This document shows positions 1-6,295 of a stretch of 14,553 nt of DNA, one piece after another. Source of the stretch: a bacterium UBP18_UBA7526. Its GTDB lineage: Bacteria > UBP18 > UBA7526. The stretch covers positions 1-14,553 of the forward strand of contig DLMW01000011.1 in assembly GCA_002478245.1 (NCBI GenBank), in the 5' to 3' direction. The stretch's first letter is position 1. Every line of letters begins with the position of its first letter. Made by a program: the position numbers and the translations under genes. The notes below the pieces were generated by a model. The model did not search any database. It saw only the letters and a list, made by a program, of their open reading frames with translations, and had not been told where the DNA came from.

Positions 1-1
1 G

Positions 2-640
2 GTAATCACCACTATTATGATGAACTTCGTCGCTTTGGCCCTGACCAATTATTTCATTGCCCACCACTTCTCTGTCCCGGAGACCGTCCATACCCCAGCC
101 ATCTCCCCAGCCGCGACCATCCCCCGTCTCTCCACTCTCTTTCCCATCTTCTCTGGTTCTCCCTTAAACTATAGCCTCTTCTTAGCCCTCTTCGCCTGCC
201 TCATTATCTACTATATCTTATGGAAGACCCCATTGGGCTATGAATTGAGGGCGGTGGGCCTTAACCCCTTGGCTGCTGAGTATGGGGGGATTAATGTGGC
301 AAAAAGTGTAATCCTTACCATGGCTATCTCTGGTGCCTTGGCCGGTCTGGCAGGAGTAAATTATGTTATGGGTTATAAGTATTACTTTGAACAGGGTTTT
401 GCGGGAGGAGTGGGATTCATGGGCATTGCCGTTGCCCTTTTAGGGAGAAATAATCCCACTGGCATAATCTTAGCTGCCTTACTATTCGGTCTCTTGAGTT
501 TCGGCGGATTAGTCATCAATGCCTATGTTCCTAAGGAACTGGTTGAGATACTGCAGGCCATCGTCATCGTCTTCGTCATTGCTTCCAGCAGGCCCTTCCG
601 GGAATATCTCTTGAGATTGAAGAAGAGAACCTTAGTATAA
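2..640 (+). CDS. ABC transporter permease, nucleoside/BmpA-associated type (5'-truncated by window edge)
   Basis: This is the C-terminal part (about 212 residues) of an inner-membrane permease of the BPD_transp_2 family (RbsC/NupP-like). The reading frame is open to the first base, and the residues before the first Met (VITTI-MMNFVAL) match the conserved 'xTIMLNxIAL' stretch normally found mid-protein, so the true start lies upstream. Several hydrophobic segments are visible. Between them lies the family's cytoplasmic loop, GYELRAVGLNPLAAEYGGI, followed by SGALAGLAG, which is the region that contacts the ATPase. With the next gene it would form the heterodimeric channel of an importer; such pairs usually carry purine nucleosides with a BmpA-type lipoprotein, but the substrate cannot be read from sequence. 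The ATPase and binding protein are presumably to the left. Family assignment is firm, substrate is inferred. Confidence 0.88.
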   Translation, partial: VITTIMMNFVALALTNYFIAHHFSVPETVHTPAISPAATIPRLSTLFPIFSGSPLNYSLFLALFACLIIYYILWKTPLGYELRAVGLNPLAAEYGGINVAKSVILTMAISGALAGLAGVNYVMGYKYYFEQGFAGGVGFMGIAVALLGRNNPTGIILAALLFGLLSFGGLVINAYVPKELVEILQAIVIVFVIASSRPFREYLLRLKKRTLV

Positions 641-752
641 GGGCGCGAAGTTGCCCGAGGCAAAATTATCAAGGAAAAATTAACAATTTGGTTATTACTC
701 TTCTACTTTTAATTTTGCACCGCTAATTTTACATTTTACATTGAGGTTTGAG

Positions 753-1667
753 ATGTGGCAGGCCATCCTTAGCTTAGTCATGATTACCCAGACCATAAGG
801 ATCTCCATCCCCTATATCTTGGCATCCATTGGGGGCACCTTCTCTGAGAGAGGGGGAGTAATCAATATCGGTCTGGAGGGAATAATCCTAAATGGTGCCT
901 TCTGCGCTGTCTTAGCTACCTGGTATACGGGGAATGCCTGGGCGGGAGTGCTGGCTGCGGTCATCGGGGGAATCCTGACCGCTCTTATCCATGCAGTAGT
1001 TAGCATAAGATATAAGGCAGACCAGATAATAAGCGGGGTGGCCATCAATCTCTTTGCTGTCGGGATTACCAAATTCATCTTAAAACTCGTCTTTCACTCC
1101 TCCTCCAACTCAGAGAGGGTGGCTGGGCTTCCCTTCTGGAAGATCCCTTTAATCAGTAGGATTCCAATAATCGATGCCATCTTCTCCAACCCTCTCATCC
1201 TTCTAACCCTGATTATCGTGGTCATCTCCCACATCATGATCTTCAGGACTCCCTTTGGATTACGCTTGCGCTCCTGCGGTGAGCATCCCCAAGCAGCAGA
1301 TACCTTAGGGGTAAAGGTAGATCACATGCGCTATGCCGGGGTCCTGATCAGTGGCGCTTTAGCAGGATTGGGCGGGGCCTGGCTCTCTTTGGATCAGCAC
1401 CAGTTCACGGATGGTATGAGCGGAGGGAGGGGTTTCATTGCCTTAGCAGCCATGATCTTTGGCAAATGGACTCCCTTAGGAGCAACGGGAGCTTCCCTAT
1501 TATTCGGCTTTGCCGAGGCCTTGCAGATTCAGCTCCAGAGCGCCGGGGTGAAGATCCCCACCCAGTTCATCCAGATGATTCCCTATCTCTTAACCATCGT
1601 TGTCTTGACCAGTGCCATCGGTCGGGCGGTTCCTCCAGCAGCAGATGGCAAACCCTATGAAAAGTAG
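753..1667 (+). CDS. ABC transporter permease, second subunit (nucleoside/BmpA-associated type)
   Basis: A complete inner-membrane permease of about 304 residues, partner of the preceding permease. I chose ATG 753 because GAGG (743-746) sits 6 bases upstream; an in-frame TTG at 741 would add four residues (MRFE) with no clear ribosome site. Visible motifs are the N-terminal 'RISIPYILASIGGTFSERGGVINIGLEG', typical of the NupC/YufQ-like subunit, and the cytoplasmic loop 'FRTPFGLRLRSCGEHPQAADTLG' followed by SGALAGLGGAWLSL. About eight hydrophobic segments are visible. The 112-base gap from the first permease is AT-rich and holds a short repetitive stretch (around 712-745) that looks like a degenerate intergenic repeat. 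Likely role: import of nucleosides or related compounds; the substrate is inferred from the family only. Confidence 0.9.
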   Translation: MWQAILSLVMITQTIRISIPYILASIGGTFSERGGVINIGLEGIILNGAFCAVLATWYTGNAWAGVLAAVIGGILTALIHAVVSIRYKADQIISGVAINLFAVGITKFILKLVFHSSSNSERVAGLPFWKIPLISRIPIIDAIFSNPLILLTLIIVVISHIMIFRTPFGLRLRSCGEHPQAADTLGVKVDHMRYAGVLISGALAGLGGAWLSLDQHQFTDGMSGGRGFIALAAMIFGKWTPLGATGASLLFGFAEALQIQLQSAGVKIPTQFIQMIPYLLTIVVLTSAIGRAVPPAADGKPYEK

Positions 1668-1682
1668 AAGAGTATGCGTAGC

Positions 1683-1699
1683 GAGGCCTAATTGGCCTC
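1683..1699 (+). terminator. Hairpin after the permease operon, possible weak terminator
   Basis: GAGGCC-TAATT-GGCCTC is a perfect 6-bp stem with a 5-base loop, 15 bases after the permease stop codon and just ahead of a promoter. It is followed by an A-rich stretch, not a T tract, so intrinsic termination is uncertain. Its position suggests that it separates the permease transcript from the downstream operon. Confidence 0.35.
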
Positions 1700-1714
1700 A
1701 GAATTAAAAAATAT

Positions 1715-1744
1715 TTGACATCCTATTTTTTTGTGTGCTAAGAT
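1715..1744 (+). promoter_or_regulatory. Sigma-70-type promoter for the downstream operon
   Basis: A consensus -35 hexamer TTGACA (1715-1720) is followed after 18 bases by TAAGAT (1739-1744), which matches TATAAT at four of six positions and is preceded by TGC, an extended -10. Transcription would start near 1751, leaving a leader of roughly 60 bases before the GTG at 1813. The leader contains two TTGCAG copies (1753-1758, 1779-1784), but I see no recognised riboswitch in it. This is the only strong promoter I can see in the window and may serve much of the downstream array. Confidence 0.6.
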
Positions 1745-1812
1745 ACTACAGGTTGCAGGCTTCAAAAGAACTTGGGGCTTGCAGCATGCGGCGCGACTGA
1801 AAGGAGCTAAGA

Positions 1813-3213
1813 GTGGCCCAGGAGTATATCGAGTGGATAGAGAAGGAGATTAAATCTTCTCTTGGATTACAGAAGATTATCGAGTGTATAAAGGGGACAA
1901 AAGACCAGAAGTGTCTCATCGTAAGCCACGATGACCCGGATGGTATCGTCTCCGCTCTTATTTTAAAGCGTCTTTTGGATAAATTGGGGGCAGAGGTCGA
2001 TTATTCCTTTCCTCCCTCCTATATATTAACTAAGGAGCAGTTGGCTGATATAGTCAAAAAGAGGAAATACGACCTTCTCTTCATTCTGGATAAGGGGACT
2101 ACCAGCTACTACGATGAACATACCATGATCATTAAGGATATTGTAGTCATCGATCATCACTCCCCCGATCTTCCCGAAGGGCCTCCCAAGAAATGCCTCC
2201 TCTATAACCCGAATAGCGATCTCGGGGAGAGAGAGTATATCAGGTGCTCTACCTCACTCCTTGTCCACATGATCGCCACTAACTTAGGTTTAAGAGAGGA
2301 TTATGATGACTTTTTAGGTTTTATTGGCCTAAAAGGAGACTTTGCCATCGATCCTTCCACTTCTGAGATAAGCAAGTTTGCCCAATCCTTCTATGAGACG
2401 CATTCCTCAAAGTTCGCAAATCTCCTTACACCCTTGAAGTCCCGGCCCACCATGTTCGATATCACCCAGAGGGAAGAGACCTCTCTTCTCTCCCGCATCA
2501 CAGAACTCATCCATGGAACCTGTGGTGGGGGCTTCCAGTACTTCTACAATGATCGGGCGAAGTCTCTAAAGGGAGTGGATCAGGTGGACCTAATCTTCAC
2601 CTCTCTATTAAAATATGGAAGAAGAAACCCCAATATATCGAACCTAAAGAGGCTCGATCATTTCTTAGCAGAGATCCCCTATCGCTGGGTCATCCAGCAG
2701 TTATACAAATACTATCTCAAGGATTGGGAGGGTGCCACCCATCTCTTAGATTCCATTACTTCCTTGGGGAGGATAGGTCGAGTAGCCATCTATCTCTTCA
2801 TTGGTGAAAGAGTCCCCTTACTTCCCATGGTGGGCTCTGTGAAGCTTTATGACCTTACTAAAGAGTCGAAGGAAAAAGAGGTCCTCTTAATCATGATTAA
2901 TAAGGAGTCTGATGGAGGGACCCATTTCTCTCTTCGTTCGACATCGGATAGGATACACTGTGGTAAGATCTGCCATGCCTTAGCCAGTAGGCTGGTGAGG
3001 AAGCATGGCTTTCCCGACCTGATTACTGGAGGAGGCCATGGCCAGGCGGCAGAGTGTAATACCCGGACAGCGCCCGTACCTACCTCCTCTGCCATACTGG
3101 CCTTCTTCAGACTATATGAACAGCTAAGGGGCCTCTCCTTAAGAGCAGATAAGAATGGACTAAAGAAGAGGGAGAGGGAGGTTGCCATAGATCTGGGATT
3201 AGATTACCTATAA
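1813..3213 (+). CDS. DHH/DHHA1-family phosphoesterase (RecJ/NrnA-like)
   Basis: A 466-residue metal-dependent phosphoesterase of the DHH superfamily. GTG 1813 is supported by AAGGAG six bases upstream (1801-1806). Motifs in order: HDDPDG at residues 39-44 (motif I), the LDKG aspartate at 93 (motif II), DHH at 114-116 (motif III), and near the C terminus GGGH at 406-409, the DHHA1 substrate-binding motif. The family includes RecJ 5'-3' single-strand exonucleases, NrnA/nanoRNases and archaeal RecJ-like (GAN) proteins. It lacks any obvious extra domain such as CBS or the RecJ OB fold. The middle part (about 150-390) is not diagnostic. Product could be nucleoside monophosphates from short oligonucleotides, which would suit the phosphorylase next door, but this is inference. 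Exact substrate unknown. Confidence 0.85.
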   Translation: MAQEYIEWIEKEIKSSLGLQKIIECIKGTKDQKCLIVSHDDPDGIVSALILKRLLDKLGAEVDYSFPPSYILTKEQLADIVKKRKYDLLFILDKGTTSYYDEHTMIIKDIVVIDHHSPDLPEGPPKKCLLYNPNSDLGEREYIRCSTSLLVHMIATNLGLREDYDDFLGFIGLKGDFAIDPSTSEISKFAQSFYETHSSKFANLLTPLKSRPTMFDITQREETSLLSRITELIHGTCGGGFQYFYNDRAKSLKGVDQVDLIFTSLLKYGRRNPNISNLKRLDHFLAEIPYRWVIQQLYKYYLKDWEGATHLLDSITSLGRIGRVAIYLFIGERVPLLPMVGSVKLYDLTKESKEKEVLLIMINKESDGGTHFSLRSTSDRIHCGKICHALASRLVRKHGFPDLITGGGHGQAAECNTRTAPVPTSSAILAFFRLYEQLRGLSLRADKNGLKKREREVAIDLGLDYL

Positions 3214-3216
3214 AAG

Positions 3217-3241
3217 GTTTACGTTTTACCGTAAACGGTAA
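3217..3241 (+). repeat. Intergenic inverted repeat between DHH and phosphorylase genes
   Basis: Two overlapping, mutually exclusive stems: GTTTACG (3217-3223) with CGTAAAC (3230-3236), and TTACCG (3226-3231) with CGGTAA (3236-3241). It follows the DHH stop by 3 bases and has no T tract, so it looks like a read-through hairpin more than a terminator. The GTAAAC word also occurs in the repeats near 12700 and 13080, but the relation is weak. Confidence 0.4.
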
Positions 3242-3261
3242 GCTTGGATTTGGTGGATGAG

Positions 3262-4125
3262 ATGGAGAGAATTAAGATTGGGGTGATTGGGGGAACGGGA
3301 TTATATGATATCAAGGGTCTAGAGGAGGTAAAGGAGGTAAAGCCCACTACCCCATTCGGTGAGCCTTCAGATGTTATTATTACTGGAAGATTAGAGGGAA
3401 AGAGGGTGGCCTTTCTCCCTCGCCATGCAAGGGGGCATAGGATCATGCCCACAGAACTCCCCAACAAGGCAAATATCTATGCTCTAAAATCTCTGGGGGT
3501 GGAAAGGATCATCGCCTTTAGTGCGGTAGGGAGTATGAAGGAGGAGATCCGCCCCCGGGACTTCTTTATTCCTGATCAGTTATTCGATAGGACGAAGACT
3601 AGGCTTCCCACCTTCTTCGGGGATGGGATAGTGGCCCATATCTCTCTCGCTGACCCCTACTGTCCTATCCTGAGTGAGATTCTATATGAAACGGGCAAGG
3701 ACTTAGGATATAGGATACATAAGGGTGGAACCTATCTCTGTATTGAAGGGCCTCAATTCTCTACCCGGGCAGAGTCCAGGATATATCGCAGTTGGGGGGT
3801 AGAGGTCATTGGGATGACCAATCTTCCCGAGGTAAAGCTAGCCCGGGAGGCAGAGATCTGCTATGCAACCGTAGCCCTGGTTACGGACTACGATGTCTGG
3901 CATGTGGCAGAAGAGGTGAGCGTTGAGACCGTGTTAAAGAACCTAGAAGCCAATGCCTCAAAAGCAAAGGAACTGGTAAAGGCGGTCATTCCCCGGATAC
4001 CGGATAAAAGGGAATGTCCCTGTGCTATGGCCTTAGCCAATACTATCATTACTAAAGAGGAGGCCATACCAGAGAAGAGGAAGAAGGAACTGGATTTACT
4101 TATTGGGAAATACTTGAAGAGATAG
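3262..4125 (+). CDS. mtnP: S-methyl-5'-thioadenosine / purine nucleoside phosphorylase, MTAP family
   Basis: A cytosolic nucleoside phosphorylase (287 residues) cleaving a purine nucleoside with phosphate to base plus (deoxy/methylthio)ribose-1-phosphate. Motifs: GVIGGTGLYD at the N terminus with phosphate-binding T12, PRHARGH (53-59), SAVGSMKEE, the EGPQFSTRAES base/sugar-site segment, and TDYD at 208-211, where D209 and D211 correspond to the adenine-recognising aspartates of MTAP. A CPC motif at C252/C254 matches the C-terminal CxC of Pyrococcus and Sulfolobus enzymes, known to aid thermostability and disulfide repair. ATG 3262 fits the family N terminus (MERIKIGVIGG) with GGTGG just upstream; TTG 3244 and GTG 3253 are less likely alternatives. 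The symbol follows the TDYD signature; many relatives act on inosine, adenosine or 5'-deoxyadenosine, so exact substrate is open. Confidence 0.9.
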   Translation: MERIKIGVIGGTGLYDIKGLEEVKEVKPTTPFGEPSDVIITGRLEGKRVAFLPRHARGHRIMPTELPNKANIYALKSLGVERIIAFSAVGSMKEEIRPRDFFIPDQLFDRTKTRLPTFFGDGIVAHISLADPYCPILSEILYETGKDLGYRIHKGGTYLCIEGPQFSTRAESRIYRSWGVEVIGMTNLPEVKLAREAEICYATVALVTDYDVWHVAEEVSVETVLKNLEANASKAKELVKAVIPRIPDKRECPCAMALANTIITKEEAIPEKRKKELDLLIGKYLKR

Positions 4126-4140
4126 AGGTTTATGGACCAA

Positions 4141-4162
4141 TAAAAAAGAGAAACTGGTTACT
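4141..4162 (+). repeat. Partial copy of the intergenic repeat (ACTGGTTACT half)
   Basis: The run TAAAAAAGAGAAACTGGTTACT, ending in ACTGGTTACT at 4153-4162, matches the 3' half of the repeats at 12647-12706 and 13034-13090, except that the internal GTAAACT word is missing. The left arm (AGTAACCAGT) is absent here, so no hairpin forms. It lies in the 61-base gap before the TIM-barrel gene. Confidence 0.55.
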
Positions 4163-4186
4163 TCCCCAAAAACAAGGGAGGGAGGG

Positions 4187-5164
4187 ATGGTTAGGATTGG
4201 AAGGAATTTTACTAATCTATTAGAGTTAGATTATGTAAGCCAAGAGGATAGAAAGAGATTCGAGAAAGGCAAGATAGGTGTTCTAGATCTCGATGCCCTG
4301 GCTCAGGTAAAGTCTAAGAGAGATATCCCGAAACAGATAGAGGTGGCAAAGGAGATCGGCCTGGATCACATAGAACTCGATGGCTGTGTGCCCAACCCTT
4401 TCTTAGAGATGAGCGCGGAGGAGATAGAGAGAGCAAAAGAGGTAGCAAAGGCGTGCCAGATTACAATCTCTCTCCATCTTCCCTATACCTATGTGGGGGC
4501 AAGCACCTGTGCCTTTCAGGAGTCGGATAGAGAACTTGCCGTATCCTTACAGAGGAGATACCTTAAGTTTGCTAAAGGGGTGGGAGCCATCAATGCCATC
4601 ATGCATCCCGGAACCGTTCCCTTCTATCAGGCTGGTCCCCAGTATCAGGAGGATCTAAAAGAAAGCCTCATTAAGAGCCTGGTAGAATTGGTAAAGGCCT
4701 CCCGCGAGATGGGGGTCTTTTTCCATATTGAGAATAATACTGCTTTTGACATTGTCTTCGTGGAACCAGAGGAGATCTATCCCGTGATTGAGGAAGTGGA
4801 GAAGAAGGGGTTGGGGATTCATTACTGCTTCGATATCGGCCACTGGTTCACCAGGGCAGATGGAACGCCACCCAAGGAGATTCCCGAGCCCCCAGAAAGC
4901 ATTATGGAGAAGATCCCGGCAGGACTTCTAAAGGAGATCCACCTCAACGATTATATTCCCAGGATTAAGAAGTTCCATCCTCCGCTTCATTACCAGAAAG
5001 GGCTCTTGAAGAGAAAAAACTTAGAGAGGTTTGCTAGAATAGTAAAAGAGAAGAAAGTGGAGTTAATCGTCATGGAGACTGCGGTGAGGGACTCTGAAGA
5101 ACTATTGAATGCTAAAAAACTTCTCCGGGATGAGACAGACTATCTGAATGATATTTTCAAGTAA
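4187..5164 (+). CDS. Xylose-isomerase-like TIM-barrel protein (sugar phosphate isomerase/epimerase family)
   Basis: A 325-residue AP_endonuc_2-type TIM barrel. ATG 4187 directly follows a purine-rich GGGAGGGAGGG. Barrel-strand signatures carrying likely metal ligands: MHPG (139-142), IENN with E182, DIGH at 216-219 and HLND at 252-255, then a His-containing FHPPLH segment. The early strand GLDHIELDG is also typical. The family contains sugar isomerases/epimerases, myo-inosose dehydratases and endonuclease IV. The HPG, HLND and DxxH pattern is shared by isomerases and endonuclease IV, so I cannot tell a sugar-phosphate from a nucleic-acid substrate. Its position after a nucleoside phosphorylase favours isomerisation of a pentose phosphate, but coupling to kinase-like genes downstream leaves the other reading open. 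Its 3' end overlaps the next gene by 17 bases. Confidence 0.78.
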   Translation: MVRIGRNFTNLLELDYVSQEDRKRFEKGKIGVLDLDALAQVKSKRDIPKQIEVAKEIGLDHIELDGCVPNPFLEMSAEEIERAKEVAKACQITISLHLPYTYVGASTCAFQESDRELAVSLQRRYLKFAKGVGAINAIMHPGTVPFYQAGPQYQEDLKESLIKSLVELVKASREMGVFFHIENNTAFDIVFVEPEEIYPVIEEVEKKGLGIHYCFDIGHWFTRADGTPPKEIPEPPESIMEKIPAGLLKEIHLNDYIPRIKKFHPPLHYQKGLLKRKNLERFARIVKEKKVELIVMETAVRDSEELLNAKKLLRDETDYLNDIFK

Positions 5165-5888
5165 CAATGAACAGAAGAAAACAGAGATCGATAGGGAAGG
5201 TGAGAAAAACGGAAAAAAGTTTCCCCTACTTCCGAGTGAAACGAGGATGAAGAGGGAATGTAGAAGTATATTCATGTTGGGCAGGCCAGGATGTGGAAAG
5301 AGCGAGCTCTATCGAAGGCTCGCCCCGAGATTGAAGGAGGAGGGTCTTGCCCAGGAATTTGTGAGGGTGGATGACTTTCCCAAACTCTGGAATATCTTCG
5401 TCAATGATAGAAAATATAAGAGATGCCGACCAACGGAGGATGGGGGATATAAGGTTATCGACCCCAAGGTCTGGGATGATATCCTGAAAGAGGTGAATAG
5501 AGACATTAAGAAACTGGATAAGGAGGGAAGGATGATCTTCATTGAGTTCTCCCGTTCAAGTTATATTCATTCCCTGAAAAACTTTGCTCGGAAGGTCTTG
5601 GCTAAATCTCTTATTGTCTATATCGACTGCTCCTTTGAGACCTGCTGGAGGAGGAATGTGAGAAGGCATGAGGCGGCCCTGGCCGCTGGGGTAGATGACC
5701 ACCTGGTATCCCAAGAGGAGATGGAGGAGACCTACCTCCACGATGATAAAGACGATTTGCTAAAGTTTGCAGGGGAAACGAAGATGCCTATAGTAGTGGT
5801 CAATACCGATTATGAGGGAACAGCCCACTATAAAGGAATAATAGAGGAGATTACAAAAGCAATAAGAAACTTTGGGAGGGAAGGATGA
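5148..5888 (+). CDS. P-loop kinase-like NTPase, substrate unknown
   Basis: A small P-loop protein of the adenylate-kinase/zeta-toxin-like fold. Walker A is GRPGCGKS (residues 45-52 from ATG 5148), preceded by a hydrophobic strand (SIFML). A middle strand (RMIFIEFSR) and a later one (SLIVYIDC) frame the core. A lid-like Arg-rich segment, CWRRNVRRHEAAL, is followed by an acidic stretch, and a last strand (IVVVN) closes the fold; together these look like a small-molecule or polynucleotide kinase. Start is uncertain: ATG 5148 overlaps the upstream gene by 17 bases and gives 246 residues with a charged, probably disordered first 33; ATG 5247 (MKRECRSIF) gives a compact 213-residue protein but its GAGG abuts the start codon. 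Coupled to the next gene by ATGA. I do not recognise a named family. Confidence 0.7.
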   Translation: MIFSSNNEQKKTEIDREGEKNGKKFPLLPSETRMKRECRSIFMLGRPGCGKSELYRRLAPRLKEEGLAQEFVRVDDFPKLWNIFVNDRKYKRCRPTEDGGYKVIDPKVWDDILKEVNRDIKKLDKEGRMIFIEFSRSSYIHSLKNFARKVLAKSLIVYIDCSFETCWRRNVRRHEAALAAGVDDHLVSQEEMEETYLHDDKDDLLKFAGETKMPIVVVNTDYEGTAHYKGIIEEITKAIRNFGREG

Positions 5889-6295
5889 CCTTTCAGGAAT
5901 CGGATTATCCCAATCTGAAGAAGGAGATGATAAACCTCATTCATAAGTATAAGAACCCGGCCCTGGTGGTTGAGGTACTAAAAGAGATCTGGGAGACCCA
6001 TAAGAGAATCCCCATCTATCCTGGGATAATCTCTACCTGTCTGCCCTACATGGTGAAGGAGAAAAAGATTGAGGAAGTGAGGAAGGGGGAGAGGGTGTTT
6101 GTCCGGACCAAGACTTTTGAGATATTGGGGACTGTTAAGTCTAAGAAGAAGGATGGCATCCTCTTAGAGAATCCAGAGACGGCAAGAAGGCCGAAAAGTG
6201 TGGAAGTAAAGAAGAGGGAGATTAAAAATATCCTGGCCCTGGAGAAGGGTGTCTTGGGGAAGATCTGGCCTACTCTGGTATTTAAGGAGAAGTAA
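5885..6295 (+). CDS. Small protein of unknown function (136 aa)
   Basis: Not recognised. The ATG overlaps the preceding stop (ATGA, 5885-5888), so translation is probably coupled; GGGAGGGAAGG just upstream serves as ribosome site. Residues 1-60 look helical (alternating charged and aliphatic residues, HKYKNPALVVEVLKEIWETH), compatible with a winged-helix-like or helical bundle domain. Residues 65-120 look like a small beta barrel (GERVFVRTKTFEILGTV, KKDGILLENPE, KSVEVKKREIKNI), reminiscent of SH3- or Sm-like folds, very basic overall. No transmembrane segment, signal peptide or catalytic motif is visible. Being sandwiched between a P-loop kinase and a Clp1-like kinase with no gap, it may be a partner or nucleic-acid-binding accessory; that is inference. 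Confidence 0.7.
   Translation: MTFQESDYPNLKKEMINLIHKYKNPALVVEVLKEIWETHKRIPIYPGIISTCLPYMVKEKKIEEVRKGERVFVRTKTFEILGTVKSKKKDGILLENPETARRPKSVEVKKREIKNILALEKGVLGKIWPTLVFKEK

Noticed and set aside
712..745. AT-rich repetitive stretch (ACATTTTACATT) between the permeases
   Set aside because: Resembles a dispersed intergenic repeat, but with only one copy in the window I cannot establish it as one.
1466..1660. 64-residue + strand frame inside the second permease
   Set aside because: Out-of-frame shadow of a conserved membrane protein with low-complexity, Ser/Arg-rich translation.
1741..1812. tRNA or small RNA gene after the strong promoter
   Set aside because: No cloverleaf, no T-loop GGTTCGA-type box and no acceptor stem could be drawn; treated as a leader sequence.
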